Origin: an uncultured Pelagibacteraceae bacterium
GTDB taxonomy: Bacteria; Pseudomonadota; Alphaproteobacteria; Pelagibacterales; Pelagibacteraceae
Direction: 5' to 3'
Assembly: GCA_902564565.1 (NCBI GenBank)
Contig: CACFBW010000001.1
Span: 1-64,000 of the forward strand
Length of the DNA: 64,000 nucleotides
Within the stretch, counting starts at the first letter, position 1. Each line of letters opens with the position of its first letter. Both the position numbers and the translations under genes were made by a program. The notes beneath the pieces are model-generated. The model worked only from the letters and a program-made list of their open reading frames with translations. It was not told where the DNA came from and ran no database searches. Below, piece after piece: positions 9,164 to 17,674 of this stretch.

Positions 9164-10297
9164 ATGACTAAAATATTGAATTTAATTAAAAATTTTAAGA
9201 ATGATTACCCAGTAACTTTTGGTTTAATTATTTTTATTATAATATTTATTTTTTTAAACAAAGTATCAAAAAATTTTTTACAACAAACAGAATTAGAAAA
9301 AAGAAAGATTCCTGAATTTTTAAAAATTGTGTATGGAAAAGATAATGTTGAAGATTATAAAATTGTTTTACAAGAACAAACAACAACTTTTATTTACAAG
9401 GAATTTGTAGAATTTTCTGAAAAAAAAAGATCTGGAAAATTTACTATAGTAAGTCAGATGGGAAATAGATGTAACTATAACGAACAATCAAAATGTAATT
9501 TACCCATTGGTGGCAAAAATGAAATTTGGATATTTGGCGGTTCAACAACATTTGGTTATGGTGTAAAAAATAATGAGACCATTTCTGCTCATCTTCAAAA
9601 TTTATTAAACAACGAGTTTAACGTTGTAAATTTTGGAACTGGATACTATTATAGCACTCAAGAAAGAATTTTATTAAATAACCTTCTTACAAAATTAAAC
9701 TCTCCATATGCCGTTGTATTCATAGATGGGCTAAATGAATTTTATAAAGATTACAATTATCATGAGACTGCTTATACAAAATTAATTAAACACAAGATGA
9801 ATAAAAGTTCCACAGATGATTTAGTTGATTATTTAAATGAGAGATTTAATCGTTTAAATATTGTTAGACTTTTAAGAGAAAAATTTTTTAATAATAAAAA
9901 AAACAACCTGACAAAAACTAAAAATGGTTTAGATAAGAATGAATTGAATGATATGGTTAATATACTTTTAAATAATCAAAAAATAATAAAAGCTATAAGT
10001 GATGAGTATAAGTTTAAGCTTGTGCATATATTGCAACCAGTCCCAATTTTTAATGATAGCTATGATACATCTAACTTACCTGATGAGTATAAAAAAAATA
10101 TTAAAAAAAATATAAAACTACAAAAATTGAAAGAGGGTTACGATATTTACTTATCCAAAAATTCAAAAACAGCAATCAATTTATCAAACTTTAAAATTAA
10201 AGAATCTATGTATATTGATAGAGTTCATTATTCCTCAAAATTTAATTTAGAGATTGCTAAGCAAATTATGCAAAATCTTTTTAAGAAAGAAAATTAA
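9164..10297 (+). CDS. Membrane-anchored SGNH/GDSL-type hydrolase
   Basis: A 377-residue protein with one N-terminal membrane helix (FGLIIFIIIFIFLN, about residues 19-32), so the bulk is probably periplasmic. The SGNH catalytic blocks are visible: FGGSTTFGYG with candidate nucleophile S127, the block FIDGLNEF with the Asn of the oxyanion site, and the C-terminal DRVHYS with D352 and H355 in the DxxH spacing. It lies 55 bases after the carbamoyltransferase in the same direction. The same kind of esterase (SxtL) accompanies SxtI, J and K in saxitoxin clusters. It could remove or move an ester or carbamoyl group; the substrate is unknown. Confidence 0.82.
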   Translation: MTKILNLIKNFKNDYPVTFGLIIFIIIFIFLNKVSKNFLQQTELEKRKIPEFLKIVYGKDNVEDYKIVLQEQTTTFIYKEFVEFSEKKRSGKFTIVSQMGNRCNYNEQSKCNLPIGGKNEIWIFGGSTTFGYGVKNNETISAHLQNLLNNEFNVVNFGTGYYYSTQERILLNNLLTKLNSPYAVVFIDGLNEFYKDYNYHETAYTKLIKHKMNKSSTDDLVDYLNERFNRLNIVRLLREKFFNNKKNNLTKTKNGLDKNELNDMVNILLNNQKIIKAISDEYKFKLVHILQPVPIFNDSYDTSNLPDEYKKNIKKNIKLQKLKEGYDIYLSKNSKTAINLSNFKIKESMYIDRVHYSSKFNLEIAKQIMQNLFKKEN

Positions 10298-10340
10298 ATT
10301 TTTTAAAAAAAACTATTTAACTATTTGAATTAATAAATAA

Positions 10341-11117
10341 TTACGTAATTGAAGTTTTTACTGATCCCAACTTATCTATCTTGCCTATGTAGACGCCTTT
10401 ATTTTTTAAAGGAACAATTCCAACAGTCGATCCAGTAAACACGTAGAAGTTTTTATTTAAAAAAACTTTATCTTTTTTAAGTTTTTTTAATAAAAACAGG
10501 AGTGAATTTAATGGATTTTTGTATACTGCGTTAGTATTACCAAATACTTTGATATTGGAATTTTTGTTAAAAATAACAGTTTTTAAATTTTTAATATTTA
10601 TTTTCTTAAATTTAACTTTTTTGCCTATAACAAATTTTATATTAGCGCCAAAATCCGAAGATAGATCACCAAGGTATTTAATTCCTATTTTTTTTTGTCT
10701 ATAACCAACTATTTCTAAGGAAGGAGCCATGTGAGTTATAAAGTTTGAGATATTTTTTTTATTTACTTTTTTACTTAATAAAAAAAATTCTTTTTTAATT
10801 TGATAACAAACTTCCAGTTCAATTCCTAAAGTATATTTATTAATTTTTACTCTTGATTTATTTTTTAATAAATTTTTATTAAATATAGATGCATAAAAAG
10901 GTTCTTTCGCCTTTAGTTTCTTTAAAACTGGAATTGCAGTACCTCCAGCTTTAAAGCCAATTATAGGCCAATTAATTTTATTTTCACAGGTTTTTCTTAA
11001 GAGTTCTGCGTTTCTGATATTTTTACAAAACTTTGTTGGAATAGGTTTAATTATTTTTTTTTTAATAAATGCATTAACAAGATTATTTGATAATATATTT
11101 AATTGTTTTTTATTCAT
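10341..11117 (-). CDS. 2-keto-4-pentenoate hydratase / fumarylacetoacetase-fold protein
   Basis: A 258-residue protein of the FAH/MhpD superfamily, in which a divalent metal binds a 2-oxo acid. Family landmarks are GFKAGGT near residue 55, EPFYASIF, the metal-ligand segment GIELEVCYQI near residues 98-107, APSLEIVGYRQ, LSSDFGANIKFVIG and the C-terminal TGSTVGIVPLKNKG. The sequence is very Lys- and Asn-rich, like the rest of this island. It is alone on the minus strand between plus-strand genes, so it has its own promoter. Hydratase, decarboxylase or hydrolase activity cannot be told apart from the sequence. Confidence 0.8.
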   Translation of the reverse strand: MNKKQLNILSNNLVNAFIKKKIIKPIPTKFCKNIRNAELLRKTCENKINWPIIGFKAGGTAIPVLKKLKAKEPFYASIFNKNLLKNKSRVKINKYTLGIELEVCYQIKKEFFLLSKKVNKKNISNFITHMAPSLEIVGYRQKKIGIKYLGDLSSDFGANIKFVIGKKVKFKKINIKNLKTVIFNKNSNIKVFGNTNAVYKNPLNSLLFLLKKLKKDKVFLNKNFYVFTGSTVGIVPLKNKGVYIGKIDKLGSVKTSIT

Positions 11118-11152
11118 TAAATTAATTATACGCTAATAATTAAAAAAAAATA

Positions 11153-11716
11153 ATGGAATTTATTAATTATTACAATAATCCAAAAAATATAAGATTTGAA
11201 TCATTCAAATTCGCATTAACCGAAGCTAAAAATAGAGGTCACAAAACTATAGTTGAAACTGGTGTTGCACGAGGAAAGACAAAATTTTTTTTTATAAATA
11301 AGGTAAATTGGCTTGATGGGATGAGTACTTTAATATTTTCTGACTACGCAAAGTTAGTAGGAGGCCGTCTATATTCTTGTGACATAGAAAAAAAAAACAT
11401 AGAAAATGCAAAAAAATTCACAAAAAAAAATTCCTCATTTATAAAATTTATTCAAGATGACAGTTTAAATTTTTTAAAAAATTTTGATAAAAAGATTGAT
11501 TTTTTATATTTAGATTCACTCGATGGACAATTTAAAAATGCTTCGAAACATCAATTAAATGAAATTAAATTTGCAGAAAAAAAATTACACAGCAAGTCTC
11601 TAGTTTTGTTAGATGATAAAGGTCAAAAAACTAACCTTTCTATTGAATATATGATTAATAATAAGTTTAAAATTATCAATGAAACTAAACAACAAGTTTT
11701 ACTTTCAAAAACTTAA
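11153..11716 (+). CDS. Class I SAM-dependent methyltransferase
   Basis: A 187-residue protein with a Rossmann-type methyltransferase core. Motif I is IVETGVARGKT (about residues 33-43), the acidic residue after the second strand is in LYSCDIEKKNIENA, and the motif II/IV equivalent is IDFLYLDSLDG. The length and the YLDS element resemble the Methyltransf_24 (catechol O-methyltransferase-like) group. It is followed by another methyltransferase-like gene 37 bases downstream. The target is unknown; small molecules or sugar residues are likely for this group. Confidence 0.7.
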   Translation: MEFINYYNNPKNIRFESFKFALTEAKNRGHKTIVETGVARGKTKFFFINKVNWLDGMSTLIFSDYAKLVGGRLYSCDIEKKNIENAKKFTKKNSSFIKFIQDDSLNFLKNFDKKIDFLYLDSLDGQFKNASKHQLNEIKFAEKKLHSKSLVLLDDKGQKTNLSIEYMINNKFKIINETKQQVLLSKT

Positions 11717-11753
11717 ATATATTGTGATAAAAATTATTTTAAAATAAAACTTT

Positions 11754-12635
11754 ATGAAAAATAATTCTTCTCTGAACAAATTTGAAAAAAAAATATACTC
11801 TCAATTTGGTGAGGATGGGATTATACAGGAAATTATTAAAAGAATAGGTGAAAAAAATTTAGATAAATGGTGTGTAGAATTTGGTGCAAAAGATGGAATT
11901 TCTGATTCAAATACATATAACTTAATTAAAAATTTAGATTATAACGCTGTATTAATAGAAGGTGATAAAAAGTTTTTTAATGAACTTAAAAGAAACATAA
12001 AGTCAGATAAAGTTATAAAATTAAATAAACTTGTTACCTTTGAAGGATCAAATAAACTTGAAAATATTCTTCAAGATACAAAAATTCCTAAAAATTTTGA
12101 TTTTCTTTCAATAGATGTTGATGGATGTGATTATTACATCTTTGAACAATTAGAATTATTTACACCTAAAATAATCTGTATTGAATTCAACCACATGATC
12201 CCAAATGAAGTTGAATTTGTACAGATTAAAAACTTTGCTTTTAAACAAGGTAGTAGTCCAAAGTCATTGGTTAATTTGGCCAAGTTAAAAAATTATCACT
12301 TAGTTGCAAATACTTTGACCAATCTTTTTTTTGTTCATGAAAACATTAAAGACTTTGTGTTAGATGAAAATATTAGTCTTGAAAGCATAAGAAAGGATGA
12401 AAATGTCAAAAATTTAATTTTTTCAGGTTATGATGGAACTTTATTTACTACAAAACCTGTTGAAATTAGTTGGCACAAAATTAAAGTTGGAAATAAAAAT
12501 TTACAAATACTACCAAAATATCTTAGAAAATTTCCTGGAGATTATAATTTAGTTGATAAAGTTATTTTTTATATTTTTAGAGAGTTTTTATTTCCAGGGA
12601 GGTTTTTGAGGAAGTTATTTAAAAAAAAAAATTAA
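11754..12635 (+). CDS. FkbM-like methyltransferase
   Basis: A 293-residue protein resembling FkbM-type methyltransferases that often modify sugars or polysaccharides. Seen are YSQFGEDGII near the start, the SAM-site region WCVEFGAKDGISDSN, an acidic strand end AVLIEGD, and DFLSIDVDGCDYYIFE followed by IICIEFNH. A basic C-terminal region with hydrophobic and aromatic residues (VIFYIFREFLFPGRFLRKLF) may associate with membrane. The last codons include a run of 11 A without loss of frame. The gene converges on the M23 peptidase gene, with stop codons overlapping by 4 bases. Confidence 0.7.
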   Translation: MKNNSSLNKFEKKIYSQFGEDGIIQEIIKRIGEKNLDKWCVEFGAKDGISDSNTYNLIKNLDYNAVLIEGDKKFFNELKRNIKSDKVIKLNKLVTFEGSNKLENILQDTKIPKNFDFLSIDVDGCDYYIFEQLELFTPKIICIEFNHMIPNEVEFVQIKNFAFKQGSSPKSLVNLAKLKNYHLVANTLTNLFFVHENIKDFVLDENISLESIRKDENVKNLIFSGYDGTLFTTKPVEISWHKIKVGNKNLQILPKYLRKFPGDYNLVDKVIFYIFREFLFPGRFLRKLFKKKN

Positions 12636-13423
12636 TTTTGTAATACACTTTGAGGATCTAATCTTTCACCAAACCAGTTAAGTCTTACATCAAGATGAGG
12701 TCCAGTGGACCTCCCAGATGATCCAACAGTTCCAATTATATCTCCCTTTTTTACCTGATCTCCAACATCTACAAAAATTTCATCCATATGCATATATAAG
12801 GTAGAAACTCCATGCCCATGATCGAAAATTAAAGTAGCTCCAGTATAATATAAATCTTTTTCTGCAAGGGTCGTAATCCCGTTATTCATTGCTTTTATTG
12901 GTGTTCCTTTTTTTTCTGCAAAATCTAGACCGTAGTGAGGCCATTTAGGTATACCATTTAGAATTCTTTGACTACCGTAAACACCAGTTATTATTGCACC
13001 ATCAAGTGGCATTATAAACTTATCTTTAAAGAATTGTAAGTCGCTATTAATCTCTCTTGCTTTAGCTATGAGTCGATTTTCTTTTTTAATTCTTTCATAG
13101 ACTTCTTCAGGGGGAGTAACCTTTTTTTTAGGCAATCCATCAATTCTTTGTATTTTATAATTTCTTTTTTGAACTTTTTTTACAGTTTTTTTATTTCCTT
13201 CAGTTATGATAATGTCATACTTTCTGTCTTTACTAATTCCAAAAACAAAGAAACCGTCTTTTGAAACTTTTATTTTTTTTTTATCAATTAAAATTTTGGT
13301 TCCCGGAGAGGTTTTGCCAATTATATAATGTCCTTGAATGAATTTTCCTTGAAATTCTACTGCAATAACTTTGAAGTTTATTAAAAATATTATTAAAGAA
13401 AATTTTATTATTTTGCAGTCCAT
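12632..13423 (-). CDS. Secreted M23 family metallopeptidase (LytM-like)
   Basis: A 263-residue exported protein with an N-terminal hydrophobic signal (IIKFSLIIFLINFKVIA). A small beta domain (PGTKILIDKKKIKVSKDGFF) precedes the peptidase domain in the last 125 residues. Zinc motifs are HYGLDF and, at the C-terminus, GPHLDVRLNWF. In the usual M23 motif HLHF the second His binds zinc; here it is Asp, as in a recognised subgroup with HLDxRxNW. TLYMHMD is also present. It probably cuts peptidoglycan cross-links or regulates amidases. It overlaps the upstream SDR gene by 16 bases. Confidence 0.87.
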   Translation of the reverse strand: MDCKIIKFSLIIFLINFKVIAVEFQGKFIQGHYIIGKTSPGTKILIDKKKIKVSKDGFFVFGISKDRKYDIIITEGNKKTVKKVQKRNYKIQRIDGLPKKKVTPPEEVYERIKKENRLIAKAREINSDLQFFKDKFIMPLDGAIITGVYGSQRILNGIPKWPHYGLDFAEKKGTPIKAMNNGITTLAEKDLYYTGATLIFDHGHGVSTLYMHMDEIFVDVGDQVKKGDIIGTVGSSGRSTGPHLDVRLNWFGERLDPQSVLQN

Positions 13424-14175
13424 CCACCGTCAACTAATAATGAGGTTCCATGTATCATTGATGCTGCATCAGAGGCAAGAAAAACTACAGTTGAAGCAAT
13501 TTCAGATAACTCCGCAAATCTTCCTAGAGGAATATTATTTAATGTTTCTTTTTTAAATTTTTTATTTTTTAGAAATTTTCTTGTCATTGGAGTAATTACA
13601 AAAGTTGGAGCAACTGTGTTTACTCTGATATTATATTTAGCTAAATCTACCGCCATACCTCTTGTTAATCCTTCCAAGCCCCATTTGTTCATATTATAAA
13701 CACTTCTAATTGGTCCACCAACATGACCCATCTGTGAAGACATGTTAATAACTGAACCTCCTACTTTTTTTCTATTTTTAAGTTCTATCATCTTGTTTGC
13801 ACACAGTTGTGCTAGGTTAAAAGCTGCAATTGTGTTTATTTTTACTAAGTATTCCATATCTTTTGTTTTAACTTTTGTAAAATGTTCAGGAATATTGTTT
13901 CCTGCATTGTTAACTAAAATATCAATTCTTTCTTGTTTATTAACTATGTTTTTAATTTGATTATAATTTGTAATATCGCAAACATATGATTTACATTTTA
14001 CTTTATACTTTTTAATTTTTTTAGACACTTCACTTAAATCTTTTTTAGTACGGCTTATTATTATTAAATTAGTTCCAGCTTCAGCCAAAGCAATTGCACA
14101 TGCTCTACCAAGACCTTTTCCAGCTCCTGAAACTAAGGCAATTTTCTTTTTTAAATTGTATTTTTTTAAAAACAT
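13408..14175 (-). CDS. SDR family NAD(P)-dependent oxidoreductase
   Basis: A classical short-chain dehydrogenase of 255 residues. The nucleotide motif is SGAGKGLGRA (about residues 16-25), with NNAG near residue 90, the catalytic Ser in VINMSSQMG, YNMNK as the Tyr-x3-Lys pair, and the C-terminal HGTSLLVDGGW. Loss of the acidic residue after the second strand (IISRTKK) suggests NADP preference. It lies 1 base downstream of terC and overlaps the M23 gene, so the minus-strand genes from the GMC oxidoreductase onward look like one transcript. The substrate is unknown; gluconate or sugar-acid type SDRs resemble it. Confidence 0.85.
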   Translation of the reverse strand: MFLKKYNLKKKIALVSGAGKGLGRACAIALAEAGTNLIIISRTKKDLSEVSKKIKKYKVKCKSYVCDITNYNQIKNIVNKQERIDILVNNAGNNIPEHFTKVKTKDMEYLVKINTIAAFNLAQLCANKMIELKNRKKVGGSVINMSSQMGHVGGPIRSVYNMNKWGLEGLTRGMAVDLAKYNIRVNTVAPTFVITPMTRKFLKNKKFKKETLNNIPLGRFAELSEIASTVVFLASDAASMIHGTSLLVDGGWTAK

Positions 14176-14176
14176 T

Positions 14177-14755
14177 TTATATGAATAACTTTAAATCAGT
14201 ATAAATCAACTCTATTGCTACTATCAGAATTGCTAATAAACCTAGCCAAGCAATCCATTTATATTTTTTAATCCAATTTGAAATGAGAGTAGCTGCAGTA
14301 GCCATTAGAACTATTGATAAAATTAAACCAAACACTAATAAAAAATAATGATCTTTCGCAGCTCCAGCTACGCCCAAAACATTATCAAGACTCATTGTAA
14401 AGTCAGCAATCAATATCGTCCATATTGCTTTTAAAAAACTCGAATTATCGACTTTTATTTTATCACCTTCAATGTTCTGGTTTTTTATTACATCAGCATA
14501 TAATTTATAAACAATGTATAAGAGCGCCAGTCCACCAATTAATCTCAAACCTTTAATTTGAAGTAAATAAGCTGTTAATAAAGTTAGGATAATTCTTAAA
14601 ATAACAGCTGCTCCGATACCAAAAAAAATTATTTTTTTTCTTTTATCGATTGGAAATTGAGAAGCAACCATGCCAATTATAATTGCATTATCGCCTGCTA
14701 AAACTAAATCTATAAAAACTATTTGAAAAAAAATTATAACTTGTTCAGACAACAT
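14177..14755 (-). CDS. TerC/YjbE family integral membrane protein
   Basis: A 192-residue membrane protein with about six helices and the two acidic motifs of the TerC family: DLVLAGDNAIIIG (about residues 16-28) and DFTMSLDNVLGVAGAA (about residues 115-130). These Asp-containing helices are thought to handle metal ions; family members are linked to manganese export or metal loading of exported proteins and to tellurite resistance. It shares one base with the GMC oxidoreductase gene, so the two are probably co-translated. The metal is not determined by the sequence. Confidence 0.87.
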   Translation of the reverse strand: MLSEQVIIFFQIVFIDLVLAGDNAIIIGMVASQFPIDKRKKIIFFGIGAAVILRIILTLLTAYLLQIKGLRLIGGLALLYIVYKLYADVIKNQNIEGDKIKVDNSSFLKAIWTILIADFTMSLDNVLGVAGAAKDHYFLLVFGLILSIVLMATAATLISNWIKKYKWIAWLGLLAILIVAIELIYTDLKLFI

Positions 14756-16365
14756 TAATTACCCAATATCATATCTGCACCCTTTTCAGCAATCATTATA
14801 GTTGGAGCGTTTGTATTACCAGAGGTTATGTTTGGCATTATAGACGCGTCAATTACTCTTAAATTTTCTATTCCATGAACTTTTAATTTATCAGAGACAA
14901 CTGCATTATCATCACTTCCCATTTTGCATGTTCCAACAGGGTGAAATATAGTTTGAGTATAATCGCTACCAGCTTTAACTAATTCTTCATCATCTTTTAT
15001 ATGCGTTCCTGGTCTATATTCTTCAGGTTCATATTTTTTAAATGTTTTTGTTTCAAGCATTATTTTTCTTACAAGTTTTAAACCTTGTGCTGCTACATAT
15101 CTATCATCTTCAGTAGACAGGTAATTCATTTTAATTTTTGGATATATTCTACTATCATTACTGACTATGTTTACCTCACCTCTACTTGTAGGTCTAATAT
15201 TTGCTACTGTAGGAGTAATTCCATCAAAGTCATGTAATTTAGATGCACCTAAAATATCTGTACTGATAGGTTGGACGTGAAATTGTAAATTTGGTGTAGC
15301 ACGAGAAGTGTCGCTTTTTGCAAAACCGCAGACTTGACTAGCTCCCATGGTCATGGGTCCACTTTGATTAAAAATATATTCTAATCCAATCAACATATTT
15401 CCAATTAAACTATTAATTTTTTTATTTAATGATTTAAGATTTTTTACTTTATAAACTGGTCTAAACATTAAATGATCTTGAAGGTTTTTACCAACACCAT
15501 TTAATTCGTTAACAATGTTAATCCCATTTTTATTTAATTTATCAGCACTACCAATACCTGAAACTTGTAATATGTGCGGTGAACCTATTGAGCCTGCTGA
15601 TAAAATAATTTCTTTGTTGGTTTTAACTGTGAACAATTTGTCTTGCTTGTAATAATTTACACTTACAGCTTTTTTTCCTTCAAAGTTTATTTTTTGTACG
15701 TGAGCATTGGTAATTATTTTTAAATTAGGTCTTTTTTTTATTGGATTTAAATATCCTTTTGCTGCACTACATCTTAATTTTAAACCTTTGTGACTGTGAC
15801 TGGTTGTAAATTGATAATAACCTATTCCAAAATTATCACCCGTATTAAAATCATCTACTTTGGGTATACCTTGTTCTTCTGCAGCATTTAAAAATTCATC
15901 TAGCATTTTTAATTTAATCTTTTTATTTGAAACCATAATAGGGCCACTATCATTATGAAATTCACTTTTTCCCATTTCATTATTTTCTGATTTTAAAAAA
16001 TATGGGAGAACATCATTCCAAGACCAACCATTATTTCCTTGTTGGCGCCAATTATCATAATCAGTGCTTTGCCCTCTTATCCATAAAAGACCATTAATAG
16101 AAGAGCTTCCACCCAATGTTTTGCCTCTAGGATATCTTATAGATCTATTATTCATGGTCTTATCTTTTTCTGTATGAAAACACCAATCAACCTTTGGATT
16201 GTGCATCGTTTTATAATAACCAACGGGAATATGTATCCATGGATAGTTATCTTTTCCTCCTGCTTCTAAAAGTAAAATTTTATTTTTTGGATTAGAAGAT
16301 AGTCTGTTTGCTAAAACACATCCTGCAGATCCGGCACCAATTATTATGTAGTCAAAATTTTCCAT
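14755..16365 (-). CDS. GMC family FAD-dependent alcohol (choline-like) dehydrogenase
   Basis: A glucose-methanol-choline oxidoreductase of 536 residues. The FAD site IIGAGSAGCVLANRL is at about residues 8-22, LLLEAGG follows, and the GMC signature PRGKTLGGSSSINGLLWIRG is present. The active-site base is in IFHPVGTCKMG, with the partner Asn in NTNAPTIMIAEKGADMI. It is similar in length and layout to choline dehydrogenase, but GMC enzymes of this type also oxidise polyethylene glycols and other alcohols. It is divergent from a TRAP transporter (134-base gap), which may bring in its substrate; that link is an inference. Confidence 0.87.
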   Translation of the reverse strand: MENFDYIIIGAGSAGCVLANRLSSNPKNKILLLEAGGKDNYPWIHIPVGYYKTMHNPKVDWCFHTEKDKTMNNRSIRYPRGKTLGGSSSINGLLWIRGQSTDYDNWRQQGNNGWSWNDVLPYFLKSENNEMGKSEFHNDSGPIMVSNKKIKLKMLDEFLNAAEEQGIPKVDDFNTGDNFGIGYYQFTTSHSHKGLKLRCSAAKGYLNPIKKRPNLKIITNAHVQKINFEGKKAVSVNYYKQDKLFTVKTNKEIILSAGSIGSPHILQVSGIGSADKLNKNGINIVNELNGVGKNLQDHLMFRPVYKVKNLKSLNKKINSLIGNMLIGLEYIFNQSGPMTMGASQVCGFAKSDTSRATPNLQFHVQPISTDILGASKLHDFDGITPTVANIRPTSRGEVNIVSNDSRIYPKIKMNYLSTEDDRYVAAQGLKLVRKIMLETKTFKKYEPEEYRPGTHIKDDEELVKAGSDYTQTIFHPVGTCKMGSDDNAVVSDKLKVHGIENLRVIDASIMPNITSGNTNAPTIMIAEKGADMILGN

Positions 16366-16499
16366 TTTTAGTTGAATAGTATATTTAGCAATTGTTATCT
16401 AACGTTATTTACACTCATATTTGTCAATTGTCACTTGTATCAAATTGATTTTTCTGGTTTGATGCGCACGTTAAATTTAACTAACAAAAAGGGAATATA

Positions 16500-17594
16500 A
16501 TGAAAAAAATCATTTCAATGTTATTTGCTTTAACTTTGGTATTTGGCTTTATTTCAAATGCTAATGCAGCAAAAACATTAAAGTGTCAAACTGTTATCAG
16601 TGCTAAAGCTGATGAAGTAGTTATGTTAAAAGACTTCACAGATACAGTTACTGCTTTAACAAGTGGATCACTTAAATTTGAAATCATGCCGGCAGGTACA
16701 GTAGTTGGTGTTAAAGAAACTCTAGATGCAGTTGACAAAGGTTTGATCGACTGCGGATTTGCTTGGACACACTATTGGTCAGGTGACCATCCTGCAGCGA
16801 TGCTATTTGGTTCGCCAGTAGCTGGAGCAGGTGTAGGAATTGATAATATTGCATTCTTATCTTGGTTCCAATATGGCGGTGGAAAAGAACTGTATGATCA
16901 ACTATGGTCAGAAATGGGAAGAGACATAAAAGGATTTATGCTTCAACCAGTTGGACCAGAGGCACTAGGTTGGTTTCCAAAACCAATTAAAGATATGAAT
17001 GACTTTAGAACTTATAAGTTTAGAACTCCTCCGGGAATTCCAGGGCAAACTTACAAAGATATCGGTATTGCATCTGTAGCTATGGGAGGTGGAGATATTC
17101 TTCCAGCTCTTCAAGCAGGAACAATTGATGCTGCTGAATGGTGTTGCCCAAAACCTGATTTAGTATTTGGTTTTTACAAAGTTCTAAAACATTATTACTT
17201 ACAAGGTTTACACCAAGTAGTGGTTAATGCTGATTTTTACATGACTGGAAAAACATACAAAGGTTTAACTGCTCATGAGAAAAAATCTCTTGAAGTTGCA
17301 GCCAATGCATCTTTAGCAAAATCATTAAGCTACAGAATATATGAAAATGGTAAAGCTCTCGCTGAGTTAACAACTAAGCATGGTGTTATATTAGAAGACA
17401 CTCCTACAGATTATTTTAAGGAGTATATGGCAGCAGCTAAAGCTACTTTAAATAAAAATGCAGCTAAAAATGCATTTTTCAAAAAAGTTTGGGACTCGCA
17501 AAAAGCTTTTGCTGATATCGCTGTTCCATTCTGGAGTGGTGCTCAAATGTCTAATGCTAAGCTAGGAATGGCTCACGCAGCAACATTAAAGTAA
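16500..17594 (+). CDS. TRAP transporter substrate-binding protein (DctP/TakP-like)
   Basis: A periplasmic binding protein of 364 residues. The signal peptide is KKIISMLFALTLVFGFISNA, with likely cleavage after NANA. The mature protein has the TRAP signature region ALQAGTIDAAEWCCPKPD (about residues 201-218), and FGFYKVLKHYYLQG resembles the 2-oxo-acid or mannitol/chloroaromatic subgroup. A clear purine-rich ribosome site AAAAAGGGA precedes the ATG. A strong stem-loop follows, before the permease genes, so this gene is probably expressed above them. The ligand is an organic acid or similar; the sequence does not fix it. Confidence 0.92.
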   Translation: MKKIISMLFALTLVFGFISNANAAKTLKCQTVISAKADEVVMLKDFTDTVTALTSGSLKFEIMPAGTVVGVKETLDAVDKGLIDCGFAWTHYWSGDHPAAMLFGSPVAGAGVGIDNIAFLSWFQYGGGKELYDQLWSEMGRDIKGFMLQPVGPEALGWFPKPIKDMNDFRTYKFRTPPGIPGQTYKDIGIASVAMGGGDILPALQAGTIDAAEWCCPKPDLVFGFYKVLKHYYLQGLHQVVVNADFYMTGKTYKGLTAHEKKSLEVAANASLAKSLSYRIYENGKALAELTTKHGVILEDTPTDYFKEYMAAAKATLNKNAAKNAFFKKVWDSQKAFADIAVPFWSGAQMSNAKLGMAHAATLK

Positions 17595-17628
17595 CAATAG
17601 TTTTTATATAAACTATAAATGAAGTTAT

Positions 17629-17665
17629 AATAAAGCGGACTTTTACAGTCCGCTTTATTTTTTTT
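17629..17665 (+). terminator. Intrinsic (attenuating) terminator between TRAP binding protein and permeases
   Basis: A perfect stem AAAGCGGAC / GTCCGCTTT (17632-17640 with 17648-17656), extendable by three A-T pairs, has a 7-base loop TTTTACA and is followed by a run of T. It lies 37 bases after the binding-protein stop and ends about 10 bases before the small permease start. Being inside the operon, it should let only part of transcription through, giving excess binding protein over membrane subunits. The GC-rich stem stands out from the AT-rich surroundings. Confidence 0.85.
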
Positions 17666-17674
17666 AAGAAATTT

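Noticed and set aside
6730-10297. A saxitoxin biosynthesis cluster
   Set aside because: Only the carbamoyl module is alike. No polyketide-like SxtA, amidinotransferase or dioxygenase genes are present, and the rest of the window is primary metabolism.
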